The translations under genes and the position numbers were made by a program. The notes beneath the pieces are model-generated. The model did not search any database and had not been told where the DNA came from. It saw only the letters and a program-made list of their open reading frames with translations. Below, in pieces: positions 48,977-58,622 of a stretch of DNA of 64,000 nt (position 1 is the first letter of the stretch; the number at the start of each line of letters is the position of its first letter). The stretch comes from an archaeon. GTDB lineage: Archaea; Nanobdellota; Nanobdellia; Woesearchaeales; UBA9642. The DNA is taken from the NCBI GenBank assembly GCA_020057295.1, contig JAGVGF010000006.1, forward strand, positions 1 to 64,000. Reading direction: 5' to 3'.

Positions 48977-50878
48977 GTGACTAGTGAAATAGTTAAAGAG
49001 ATATTAAAAAGTATACCGGAAGGTAAAATTAGTGATGTAAATTTTGAAGGCGCAAACATTGTTCTTTATACAAAGAAGAAAGAGTTCTTTTTAGATAACG
49101 GCGGTATAATCAAGGGGATTGTTGATGTTATTAAAAAACGTGTAGAATTAAGACCTGATCCAAGTATTTGTCTAGAAATAGAAAAAGCTGAAAAGGCTAT
49201 ACGTAAAGTAGTTCCTGAAGAAGCAAAACTTGGTAATGTAATATTTGATCCTCAAAGATCTATAGTAATTATTGAGTGTGAAAAGCCAGGAATGGCTATT
49301 GGTAAAGACGGTGAAATACTACAAGATATCAAAAAGAAAATTTTATGGGTTCCAGTTATTAGAAGAACTCCTGCAATAAAATCTCAACTTATTGAAAATA
49401 TTCGTGAAGTATTATATCAGAATAACGATTATCGTAGAAAATTCTTACACAAGACAGGAGAGAGAATATATAATGGATGGTTACGTCGACAGAAAAAAGA
49501 AGAATGGGTCAGATTAACATATTTAGGAAGCGGTAGAGAAGTAGGCAGATCATGTATATTACTACAAACTCCAGAATCAAGAATATTGCTTGATTGTGGA
49601 ATGAACATGGGTGCTGATACTCCAGAAACAATGTATCCATATATGGAAGCTCCAGAATTTAATATTTCACAACTTGATGCGGTAATTATTTCACACTCAC
49701 ATCTTGATCATTGCGCGTTAGTTCCTTACTTATTCAAGTTCGGATATAGGGGACCTGTATATTGTACAGCTCCAACACGAGATATAATGGCATTACTACA
49801 ATTAGACTTTGTTAAAATCCAACGTGAAGATGGTAAAGAACCAATATACAATAGTGATGATGTTAGAGAAATGGTTAAACATACAATAACATTAGAATAT
49901 GATGAAGTTGCAGATATAACTCCAGATATTAGAATTACAATGTATAATGCTGGACATATTCTTGGTAGTGCAATGGTTCATATACACATTGGTAACGGAT
50001 TACATAATTTATTATATAGCGCAGATACAAAATACGCTAAAACATCTATGCTAAGTCCTGCAGTAACTCAATTTCCTCGTCTAGAGACTTTAATGATTGA
50101 ATCAACTTATGGTGGTAAAGATAATATTATGCCACCAGCATTAGAAGCAGATGAGTTGCTTGGTCAAAGTATCGGAGAAACAATAAAACGTGGCGGTAAA
50201 GTTCTTATTCCAGTTCTTGGTTCAGGAAGAGCTCAAGAAGTTATAGTGTTAATGGAAAGATTAATCAGAGAGAAGAAAGTTCCTGATGTTCCAATATACA
50301 TTGATGGAATGATATGGGATGTTACAGCGATACATACAGCATATCCTGAATATTTGAATAATGATGTTAGACAACAAATATTTACTAAAGATAATAATCC
50401 ATTCTTAATGCCAAATCTTAAAAGAGTAGGCAGTCAAAAAGAGAGAATACAAATCATTGAAGAGACAGGTTCATGTGTAATACTTGCAACTTCAGGAATG
50501 CTTGTTGGAGGACCATCAGTTCAATACTTCAAAGCCTTAGCAGACAATCCTAAAAATAGTTTAGTATTCTCATCGTATCAAGCTGAAGGATCACTTGGTT
50601 CAAGAGTTCAACGTGGAGAAAGAGAATTCATGTTTAAGAGCGGTCAGCAGGCTGAAGTAGTTAAAGTAAATATGGAAATATTTAAGTTAGAAATTTCTGG
50701 ACACTCTGACAGAAAAGAATTAATGAATTTTGTTGGAAGATGCAATCCAAGACCTAAAAAAATAATAATTAATCACGGCGAGAATTCCAGATGTCTAAAC
50801 TTTGCAAGTTCTATACATAATCAGTACAAGATAGAGACTGTCGCACCAAGAAATCTAGACGCTATCAGAATAAGATAG
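48977..50878 (+). CDS. aCPSF1: KH-domain beta-CASP metallo-beta-lactamase ribonuclease (GTG start)
   Basis: KH-like GMAIGKDGEILQDIKKK, SHSHLDHCALVPYLF, beta-CASP, ISGHSDRKELMNFV, INHGE. Confidence 0.97.
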   Translation: MTSEIVKEILKSIPEGKISDVNFEGANIVLYTKKKEFFLDNGGIIKGIVDVIKKRVELRPDPSICLEIEKAEKAIRKVVPEEAKLGNVIFDPQRSIVIIECEKPGMAIGKDGEILQDIKKKILWVPVIRRTPAIKSQLIENIREVLYQNNDYRRKFLHKTGERIYNGWLRRQKKEEWVRLTYLGSGREVGRSCILLQTPESRILLDCGMNMGADTPETMYPYMEAPEFNISQLDAVIISHSHLDHCALVPYLFKFGYRGPVYCTAPTRDIMALLQLDFVKIQREDGKEPIYNSDDVREMVKHTITLEYDEVADITPDIRITMYNAGHILGSAMVHIHIGNGLHNLLYSADTKYAKTSMLSPAVTQFPRLETLMIESTYGGKDNIMPPALEADELLGQSIGETIKRGGKVLIPVLGSGRAQEVIVLMERLIREKKVPDVPIYIDGMIWDVTAIHTAYPEYLNNDVRQQIFTKDNNPFLMPNLKRVGSQKERIQIIEETGSCVILATSGMLVGGPSVQYFKALADNPKNSLVFSSYQAEGSLGSRVQRGEREFMFKSGQQAEVVKVNMEIFKLEISGHSDRKELMNFVGRCNPRPKKIIINHGENSRCLNFASSIHNQYKIETVAPRNLDAIRIR

Positions 50879-50967
50879 ATGATTTTTGACATAATGATAA
50901 TGGAAACATAATTCTTCGTCCCATACTAATAGTAAGATTTATATAGTGGTTTTTATAGATTTAATGT

Positions 50968-51501
50968 ATGGCGATAAAATTAGGCGAACCATTTCCTATT
51001 CTTAATATTCCTCTGACTGTAAGATATAGAGGCGTCTTCGATTATGACGGACTTTATAAGATGATGCATGCGTGGCTAGTCAGTAAAAGATTCGTGTTTC
51101 ATGAAGAAAGTTATAAGGATAAGGCTTCCACTCCAGCAGGTAACGAGATTCAGGCTAAATGGAAGGGAGAGCGTAAAGTTACAGAATTTATCAAAGAATA
51201 CATAAGAATAGAATTTCATTTATGGGATTATGCTGAAGTTGAAATAATAAAAGACGGAAGAAAAATTAAGAGCGGAAAAGCGAGGTTAGAAATAAAGTTT
51301 TTTGCAGATTTAGAATTAGATTACAGTCAGAGGTTCGCTGGCGATGATTTTTCTAAAAGGTTAGGAAAATTCTACGTTGAGAAAATCATATACTGGGATT
51401 GGCGTATAAAATATGCTAATGCTTTAGAATATTTAGTTTATGATCTACACACTAAAGTGAAAAAGTATTTAAACATGGATACTGGTAGTAGTGCATATTA
51501 A
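50968..51501 (+). CDS. Hypothetical protein, paralog of 51511 gene
   Basis: TVRYRGVFDYDGLYKMMHAWLVSKRFVFHEESYKDK. Confidence 0.8.
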   Translation: MAIKLGEPFPILNIPLTVRYRGVFDYDGLYKMMHAWLVSKRFVFHEESYKDKASTPAGNEIQAKWKGERKVTEFIKEYIRIEFHLWDYAEVEIIKDGRKIKSGKARLEIKFFADLELDYSQRFAGDDFSKRLGKFYVEKIIYWDWRIKYANALEYLVYDLHTKVKKYLNMDTGSSAY

Positions 51502-51510
51502 CGGTGAATT

Positions 51511-52011
51511 ATGGCTGAAATTAAGACATTAATCGATGGCAAATCTTTATCTTACGAAGGAGTATTTAATATTAAAGAATTGTATAAGATTATTGATACA
51601 TGGTTTAAGGACAGAGGATATGATAAACAGGAAATTAAAAACTGGGAAGATGTTAGTGAGAACGAGAAACAGATAGTTCTAGAGATAATACCTTATAAGA
51701 AAATTTCAGACTATGCAAGAATTGACATTAGAATATTTATGATATTTTCTAGACTTTCAGAGATTGAAGTAGAAAAAGATAATTTAAGATTTAAAATGAA
51801 CAAGGGTCGTGCAGAATTCTACTTCGACGCATATGTAGTCACAGATTATGAGAATAAGTGGCAAACTAGACCCATATTTTTCTTTATAAAAAACATTATT
51901 GAAAAATTTATCTACAGAATGTACACTGTAACATATGATTCTGAAGCCATAAGAGATACTACAGAAATAGAGAACGAAATAAGAAGTTTCCTGAACATGC
52001 AAAGATTCTAG
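51511..52011 (+). CDS. Hypothetical protein, paralog of 50968 gene
   Basis: SLSYEGVFNIKELYKIIDTWFKDRGYDKQEIKNWEDV. Confidence 0.8.
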   Translation: MAEIKTLIDGKSLSYEGVFNIKELYKIIDTWFKDRGYDKQEIKNWEDVSENEKQIVLEIIPYKKISDYARIDIRIFMIFSRLSEIEVEKDNLRFKMNKGRAEFYFDAYVVTDYENKWQTRPIFFFIKNIIEKFIYRMYTVTYDSEAIRDTTEIENEIRSFLNMQRF

Positions 52012-52067
52012 ATTCTATCATTACCTTTAAAAACCGATTATTATTCTTTAATATTAATAGTATTACT

Positions 52068-52149
52068 GCCGTGGTGGCACAACCTGGTACTGCGCAAGCC
52101 TGGAAAGCTTGTTTCGAAAGATTTCCCGGTTCAAATCCGGGCCACGGCG
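52068..52149 (+). tRNA. tRNA-Ser (anticodon GGA), G73
   Basis: GCCGTGG-TG-GCACAACCTGGTACTGC-GC-AAGC/CTGGAAA/GCTT, long variable arm, CCCGG TTCAAAT CCGGG, CCACGGC-G. Confidence 0.96.
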
Positions 52150-52225
52150 TATATATTTTCTATAAACACATTCAACTCAATACATTTTAGGAATATTTAA
52201 AAACGACATCTAATACAGCTTCTAT

Positions 52226-52924
52226 GTGATAGATACCATTAATCCTAAATGGGCAATTAATAAGAAGAAGATAGATATAATATTTATTATAGCCATAGTT
52301 TTATTATTATGGTTAACTGTAATTTCCGCGTTTATTAGTCCAGAATCTGTTAAAGACTGTATATTTGCAATCCTTGTTATGGGTATATTTTATACAGTAC
52401 AGAAAAGATATCACGTACCAATAATTATAATAATCATAGCAATATTACCATTTTTCTTTCACCTATGTGGTGTGATTTTCTTATTCTACGAGGAATTAAT
52501 ATTGGGTATTGGTTATGATAAAATAATACATTTTGTAAACGCATTTTCAGGAACCATTGTCGCTTTTTATCTTTTAATAGCACACTCTAAAAAAATGCCT
52601 TTATTAAAAGTTTTTGCTGCAATATTAATAGTTGTGGGAATAGGTGCAATAGTTGAGAATATAGAATTTATTGGATCAAAATATCTTGACATGAAAGGAC
52701 CAACAATCTTAAGTCAAGACAGTTTTTCAGCTAGTGTAAAAAATTCAATACTAAAAAGATTCACGTTATCAGAACAAGTACAAATAGATATGATAGAACA
52801 AGATACGCCCTGGGATATGTTATTTAACACTATAGGTACAATAGCAGGAGCATTAGTCATCTGGATGTTATGGCATGTTGATAAGGAATATCTTAAAGAA
52901 AGAACACATGTTCACGAAGAATAA
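52226..52924 (+). CDS. Multi-TM membrane protein (DUF2238/YjdF-like)
   Basis: LILGIGYDKIIHFVNAFSGTIVAFYLL; GAIVENIEFIGSK; DTPWDMLFNTIGTIAGALV. Confidence 0.8.
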   Translation: MIDTINPKWAINKKKIDIIFIIAIVLLLWLTVISAFISPESVKDCIFAILVMGIFYTVQKRYHVPIIIIIIAILPFFFHLCGVIFLFYEELILGIGYDKIIHFVNAFSGTIVAFYLLIAHSKKMPLLKVFAAILIVVGIGAIVENIEFIGSKYLDMKGPTILSQDSFSASVKNSILKRFTLSEQVQIDMIEQDTPWDMLFNTIGTIAGALVIWMLWHVDKEYLKERTHVHEE

Positions 52925-53008
52925 CTTCTGACAAGCAATAATTAATTACTAAGTAAGGTATCGTTTTCTATACCGCACATATTTAAATTATTGTGCTTTA
53001 CTGTATAT

Positions 53009-53719
53009 ATGAAGAACGTATTATATTATAAATTTGTGAAATTGCAAGATTTAGAAAAATTACAATCAAATCATGAAAATGTTTGCAAGAAACTAAATCT
53101 ACTTGGAAAAGTAATTCTCGCACCAGAAGGTATAAATGGATGTTTATCTGGAGAAGAAAACAACATTGAAGCATATGTTAAATTTATTAAAAAAGAATTT
53201 TCTATAAAAGATATAGATATAAAAATAACAAATACGAAGGAACATAATTTTAGAAAGCTTTGGATAAAAATAAAGCCACAGATTATTGGAACTAAGAATT
53301 GGAATGCTAATATAGAGAATACTGCAGAGTATATTGAGCCTTCTGAATTAAAGAAATTACTTGACAACAAAGAAGAAGTATATATTATTGATGCACGAAA
53401 TAACTATGAATATGATTCAGGACATTTTTCAAATGCACTTTATCCTAATATTAAAACATTTAGTGTATTTCATGATCTAATTAAGGATTTAGAGCACTTA
53501 AAAGACAAACAAATTGTGACGTATTGCACTGGAGGAATTCGTTGTGAGAAGGCATCAGCATTCCTAAAAGAGAATGGATTTACTAATGTTAAACAACTTC
53601 ATGGCGGAGTAATCAATTACGCTAAAAAGAATGGTTCATCACATTGGGAAGGCAAATGTCTAGTATTTGACAATAGGAATGAATTAGATATGGATGATAT
53701 AAAGAATTTTTCGGATTAG
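53009..53719 (+). CDS. trhO: tRNA uridine 5-hydroxylase TrhO-like rhodanese protein
   Basis: LLGKVILAPEGINGCLSGEE, IDARNNYEYDSGHFSNAL, YCTGGIRCEKASAFLKENGF. Confidence 0.93.
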   Translation: MKNVLYYKFVKLQDLEKLQSNHENVCKKLNLLGKVILAPEGINGCLSGEENNIEAYVKFIKKEFSIKDIDIKITNTKEHNFRKLWIKIKPQIIGTKNWNANIENTAEYIEPSELKKLLDNKEEVYIIDARNNYEYDSGHFSNALYPNIKTFSVFHDLIKDLEHLKDKQIVTYCTGGIRCEKASAFLKENGFTNVKQLHGGVINYAKKNGSSHWEGKCLVFDNRNELDMDDIKNFSD

Positions 53720-53761
53720 AGTAAACAATCAACTATTTTAACTTCTGTTCAAATCTGTTAC

Positions 53762-53783
53762 GTTACGCGTAACATTTATAAAT
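53762..53783 (+). promoter_or_regulatory. L1 operon promoter: GTTACGCGTAAC palindrome abutting TATA box ATTTATAAAT
   Basis: Perfect 12-bp palindrome immediately 5' of an archaeal TATA box. Confidence 0.65.
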
Positions 53784-53875
53784 CATCTAAAATTCCCTAT
53801 ACTATACCCGTTAGGCATACAGTCAATGATTCTATTGACCGCTGTCTGTTCACTACAATCATGTAGGAGGGCCAC

Positions 53876-54532
53876 ATGAATAAAAAAGAATGCTTAGAAG
53901 TAATACAAAAGTTAAGGAAAGATAATCCTAAGAAGAAATTTGTACAGATGGTAGACTTAATCATAAATCTACAAGATTTAGACTTTAAGAAGCCAGAACA
54001 TCAGATTGATTTCTACATAACATTACCACATAATACTGGTAAGCAAAAGAAAATTGCAGCATTAGTAGATGTAGATTTATTTGATGAAGCAAAGGCTAGT
54101 TGTGATATGGTCATTCCATTGTATCAATTTGAAGAGTATGCAAAAGATAAGAAAAAAATCAAGAAGCTTGCAAAGCAGAATGATTATTTTATTGCACAAT
54201 CAACATTAATGGCTAAGATTGCAGCAACATTCGGTAGAGTTTTAGGTCCAAAGAATAAAATGCCTAATCCAAAAGCAGGATGTGTTGTATTACCAAGAAC
54301 TAATCTTAAACCATTATATGATAAATTACAAAAGACAATAAGAATATTAGCAAGAAATAAACCAATAGTACAACTAACTATAGGCAAAGAAGACATGACT
54401 GATGAACAGCTAGCAGACAACTTGTTAATAATATACGATCAATTAATACATCATTTACCTAAAGAAAAAAATAATCTGAAAAACATTTTCATCAAGACCA
54501 CAATGGGTCCTGCAATGAAGGTGGAGGTATAA
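53876..54532 (+). CDS. rpl1: Ribosomal protein L1 (uL1)
   Basis: FGRVLGPKNKMPNPKAGCVV. Confidence 0.97.
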   Translation: MNKKECLEVIQKLRKDNPKKKFVQMVDLIINLQDLDFKKPEHQIDFYITLPHNTGKQKKIAALVDVDLFDEAKASCDMVIPLYQFEEYAKDKKKIKKLAKQNDYFIAQSTLMAKIAATFGRVLGPKNKMPNPKAGCVVLPRTNLKPLYDKLQKTIRILARNKPIVQLTIGKEDMTDEQLADNLLIIYDQLIHHLPKEKNNLKNIFIKTTMGPAMKVEV

Positions 54533-54533
54533 G

Positions 54534-55415
54534 ATGACACTTAGCGACTCCACGGTAAAAGGTAAAGGCAGAGCGCATGTATCTGATGCTAAATTAAAGG
54601 CTGTTCAAGATATTAAAGATGTCATTGAACATTATCCTGTTATTGCAATCATAAATTTAGAAAATCTTCCAGCAAGACAATTGCAGAAGATGAAAACTAA
54701 ATTAAGAAAAGATTTAGAGATAAAGGTTGCAAAGAAAAGCGTAATTGAACATGCACTACAGCTTTCTACTAAAAAAAATATAGGAAAATTATCAGAATAT
54801 CTTGTTGGTAGTCCAGCATTATTATTAAGTAAAGAAAATCCGTTTAAAGTTTACAAATTATTAAAACAGAGTAAAAGTGCAGCAGCAATAAAAGCTGGAC
54901 AAATTACTCCTAAAGATTTAGTACTACCGGCTGGTCCAACACCATTCGCTCCAGGTCCAATAATCGGAGAGCTTGGAATGTTAAAAATCAAAGCAGGAAT
55001 CGAAGCTGGTAAAGTAGTTATTAAGGAAGATGCACATGTCGCAAGTAAAGGCGATGTTGTTAACGACAAATTATCATCATTATTACAAAGACTAGGAATA
55101 GAACCAATGGAGATAGGTTTGAATCTTGTCGCAGCATACGAGAATGGCGAGATATTAGTAGGAGATGTCTTGGATATTGATGAAAAAGTATTCATGGAAA
55201 AATTACAGACAGCAGCTAGAGATGCATTAAATTTAGCAGTTGAAGTAGCATATCCATCAAATGATACAATTACATTACTGATACAGAAATCATACAGAGA
55301 AAGTAAAGCAATAGCATTAGAAAGAGATATATTAGCAGACGCAGTAGTAGAGCAAATATTATCTAAAGCTGATGCACAAGCAAATGCTGTATCGGAAATA
55401 GTCAATAAAGAATAA
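54534..55415 (+). CDS. rpl10: Ribosomal stalk protein P0/L10 (uL10)
   Basis: IINLENLPARQLQKMKTKLRKDLEIKVAKKSVIEHAL; PAGPTPFAPGPIIGELG. Confidence 0.96.
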   Translation: MTLSDSTVKGKGRAHVSDAKLKAVQDIKDVIEHYPVIAIINLENLPARQLQKMKTKLRKDLEIKVAKKSVIEHALQLSTKKNIGKLSEYLVGSPALLLSKENPFKVYKLLKQSKSAAAIKAGQITPKDLVLPAGPTPFAPGPIIGELGMLKIKAGIEAGKVVIKEDAHVASKGDVVNDKLSSLLQRLGIEPMEIGLNLVAAYENGEILVGDVLDIDEKVFMEKLQTAARDALNLAVEVAYPSNDTITLLIQKSYRESKAIALERDILADAVVEQILSKADAQANAVSEIVNKE

Positions 55416-55463
55416 GTTGACAATAATATTTAAAAAAATACAGAATATAACAAGATTATATTT

Positions 55464-55781
55464 TTGGAGGTACATAAAATGGAGTACGTATATGCCGCAA
55501 TGCTTTTACACAAAGCAGGACACAAAGTAGATGAACAACACGTTAAAAAAGTATTAGAAGCAGCAGGCGCAAAGGTCGATGATGGCCGAGTAAAGGCACT
55601 AGTTGCAGCATTAGAAGGTGTTAATATTGACGAAGCAATAAAGAATGCAGCAGTCATGGCAGCACCTGTAGCAGCAGTAGCAGCAGAACATAAGCCAGCA
55701 GCAGCAAAGAAAGACGATAAAAAAGAAGAAAAACAAGCTGAAGAGCAGTCAGCAGCAGGCTTAAGCGCATTATTCGGATAA
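55464..55781 (+). CDS. rpl12: Ribosomal stalk protein P1/L12
   Basis: [54 protein letters not shown]; Ala/Lys-rich hinge, terminal GLSALFG. Confidence 0.97.
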   Translation: MEVHKMEYVYAAMLLHKAGHKVDEQHVKKVLEAAGAKVDDGRVKALVAALEGVNIDEAIKNAAVMAAPVAAVAAEHKPAAAKKDDKKEEKQAEEQSAAGLSALFG

Positions 55782-55858
55782 AACCGAAAATATTTTTTAT
55801 TTTAATACTATTTTTAACAAATATTTTTTATTAAATTGTTTAAGGTGAATTACCTAAA

Positions 55859-56746
55859 ATGTTGGATGAATCAGAAATTTCAAAGTTATTAGCAGAGTAC
55901 AATAGTGTTAAGACAGAAGTTAGAGATTTAAGAAATAAGATTAATTTTCTTGACAGAAAAAAAGAAGAACTATTTAGAGAAAAGAGAAAAATTTCTTCAG
56001 ATATTCATTCTAGAATAAGAGTTGCTAAAGATTCTAAAGATAAACGTAACAATTTAACTGAAGCTGTAAAAAACACAAAACATTCTAAGGAAGAGATTGA
56101 AGCAAAAATTATCGTATTAGACGAGGAAGTAAAGAAATTACGTGAAGAGAAATCTAAGGTTTTACAGAAGAGCGGTGTTGAAGATCCTATGATGTTAAAG
56201 AAAAACATCAAAAAATTAGAATTCAAAATTGAAACTGAAGGTTTAACATTTGAGAAAGAAAAAGAGATGATGAAAGTTCTTTCTAAGATGAAGAAGCAGT
56301 ATGAAAATACAAAATCTATAAGTGATATCGAGAATAAATTAGGTTCTAAATTCCGTGAATTAAGAGATTTAAGAACAATGATAGATATGACTAAGAAGAT
56401 TGTTCAAGTATCGGCTAAAGAATCACAAAAACATCACGTTGAATTAATCGAATCATCCAAAGAGATTGATGAACTAAAGAAAAAAGAAGATGATTTTGAA
56501 GGCAATGCAAACAAGTTTAAAGCAGAAATATCAGAGCTGAATCAAGAATTAGATAAAAAGTTTGAATTAATGAACTCATTAAAACAGAAATTAACAGATA
56601 ACAATGTTAGATTAAAAGAAGATCAAGAAAAATCTAATCACGAGATATTGAAGCAAAAGGATGAACAAGTCCAAGAAAAAATTAAGACAGGAAAGAAATT
56701 AACAACAGAAGATTTATTAATTCTACAGCGAACAATGAAAAATTAA
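55859..56746 (+). CDS. Coiled-coil protein
   Basis: Continuous Glu/Lys heptad-like sequence. Confidence 0.83.
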   Translation: MLDESEISKLLAEYNSVKTEVRDLRNKINFLDRKKEELFREKRKISSDIHSRIRVAKDSKDKRNNLTEAVKNTKHSKEEIEAKIIVLDEEVKKLREEKSKVLQKSGVEDPMMLKKNIKKLEFKIETEGLTFEKEKEMMKVLSKMKKQYENTKSISDIENKLGSKFRELRDLRTMIDMTKKIVQVSAKESQKHHVELIESSKEIDELKKKEDDFEGNANKFKAEISELNQELDKKFELMNSLKQKLTDNNVRLKEDQEKSNHEILKQKDEQVQEKIKTGKKLTTEDLLILQRTMKN

Positions 56747-56823
56747 GTTATATTATACATTCTCAAAATATATTATAATCTTATTTTATCAAACTTTTTA
56801 AATTCTAATTATTAATCAATAAC

Positions 56824-57231
56824 ATGACATGCCCATTCTGCGATGTTAAAACACACGTTAAGAAAATAGTTAAGGATTTTAAATATTGTAGAGTAATATT
56901 TTGTAACCCAAGATTAATGCCTGGACATCTTTTAGTTATACCAAAAAGACATGTAGAAAAATTATCTGAATTAGATCAGAAAGAGCTTAAGGAATTAATC
57001 ACTGTTCTAATAAACTATCAGGAAAAATTATTGAAAATAAGTCCTGGATGTGACATAAAGCAACATTACAGTCCATATCTAAAAGAAGGTAGATTGAAAG
57101 TTAGACATCTACATCTTCAACTCCAACCAAGAAGAAAAAATGACGCATATTACAAACATGCAAAACTTGCATCGTTATACAAAAATATTACAAATAAAGA
57201 AATAAAAGATGTGATGAAAAAATTAAAATAA
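56824..57231 (+). CDS. HIT/GalT-like domain protein
   Basis: PRLMPGHLLVIPKRHVEKLSEL; VRHLHLQLQPR. Confidence 0.86.
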   Translation: MTCPFCDVKTHVKKIVKDFKYCRVIFCNPRLMPGHLLVIPKRHVEKLSELDQKELKELITVLINYQEKLLKISPGCDIKQHYSPYLKEGRLKVRHLHLQLQPRRKNDAYYKHAKLASLYKNITNKEIKDVMKKLK

Positions 57232-57296
57232 GAGTAAATCGAGATAAGTAGTTATCTTTATCAAAATTTATAAATTCTATTAGCATTATTAGAAGC

Positions 57297-58055
57297 ATGA
57301 CACTATACTTTATAGGTATCGGACTATGTGATGAGAACGATATAACTGTTAGAGGTCTAGAAACTGTCAGAAAATGCGATGTAGTTTATTTAGAGAAATA
57401 TACTTCTGTGCTTCAATGTCCTATTGAAGATTTGGAAAAATTATATCATAAAAAAATTATTCTTGCAGATCGTGAACTTGTTGAAAGAAGAGCCTATGAA
57501 ATTTATGAAGGCGCTAAAGATAAAAATGTTGCTTTCTTAGTTGTCGGAGATATTTTTGGCGCTACAACACATACAGATTTGATGTTAAGAGCTAAAGAGA
57601 ATGGTGTTGAATGTGAATTTATTCACAATGCATCAATAATTAATGCTGTAGGTATTGTGGGATTAGAATTGTATAAGTATGGAAAAACAACAAGCATTCC
57701 ATTCGCAACAGAGAGTTTTAAGCCAGAGACACCCTATGAAGTCATTAAGATGAATCGAAAAGATGGATTACATGCTTTAGTTTTGCTTGATTTAAGACCT
57801 GATGAAAGTAAATTTTTAACAATCAATGAAGCTATAAGATACTTATTACACATTGAAAATAATCGTAAAGAAAATGTATTCACTGAAGATACCGTATGTG
57901 TTGGATGTGCACGTATAGGATGTAAAGATTTTAAGATCAAAATTGGTAAGGCTAAAGATTTACAGCATGAAGATTTCGGCAGACCATTACATTGTCTAAT
58001 TATACCCGGAACATTACACTTCATCGAAGAAGAAGCACTAAAACAGTGGGAATAG
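57297..58055 (+). CDS. dphB: Diphthine synthase
   Basis: LYFIGIGLCDENDITVRGLETVRKCDVVYLEKYTS; VGDIFGATTHTDL; FIHNASIINAVGIVGLELYKYG. Confidence 0.96.
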   Translation: MTLYFIGIGLCDENDITVRGLETVRKCDVVYLEKYTSVLQCPIEDLEKLYHKKIILADRELVERRAYEIYEGAKDKNVAFLVVGDIFGATTHTDLMLRAKENGVECEFIHNASIINAVGIVGLELYKYGKTTSIPFATESFKPETPYEVIKMNRKDGLHALVLLDLRPDESKFLTINEAIRYLLHIENNRKENVFTEDTVCVGCARIGCKDFKIKIGKAKDLQHEDFGRPLHCLIIPGTLHFIEEEALKQWE

Positions 58056-58089
58056 TAACCTATTTAAATACGGATTATTATAATCTATC

Positions 58090-58578
58090 ATGTTTAAAAG
58101 AGGTTCGAGAATGCGTCTTAAACGCAGATTCTATAAGAGAGGTATTTCTCCATTAATAGCTACTGTTCTATTGATAGCTTTCGCTGTATCTATTGGTACA
58201 ATGATTATGAATTGGGGAAAAGATGCTGTGGCTGTCGGTGATTGTACAGAAGCTAAACTTGAAACTCAAGTGATTAATTCTAAACCATTATTTTGCTATG
58301 ATACATTAAACAACAAGGTTAATGTAATGGTCAAGAACGTTGGGAGTGTAGATGTTACTAGATTGAAGATGCGTGTAATAACTCCTGATTTTAATACTGA
58401 AGATAGAGAAATAGTTGATAGTAGTATCAAAGCAGGAGATATTAAAACTAAAAATATTGATTATACTAAAGCTGGAAAATTCCGTGTAGAAATAATACCT
58501 GTAATCACTGTTGGCGGAAAAGAAAAAATTTGTTCTGAAAAATACATATTTGTAGATGATATAGATCGATGTAACTAA
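58090..58578 (+). CDS. Archaeal type IV pilin-like protein (archaeal flagellin N-terminal-like)
   Basis: RGISPLIATVLLIAFAVSIGTMIMNWG. Confidence 0.87.
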   Translation: MFKRGSRMRLKRRFYKRGISPLIATVLLIAFAVSIGTMIMNWGKDAVAVGDCTEAKLETQVINSKPLFCYDTLNNKVNVMVKNVGSVDVTRLKMRVITPDFNTEDREIVDSSIKAGDIKTKNIDYTKAGKFRVEIIPVITVGGKEKICSEKYIFVDDIDRCN

Positions 58579-58622
58579 TTCTAAATAACTTTATAAAAAC
58601 ATCTAACATAACAATTAGTGAT

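Noticed and set aside
54851-55423. Minus-strand ORF of 190 aa
   Set aside because: Entirely antisense to ribosomal P0; Ser/Ala-rich shadow ORF
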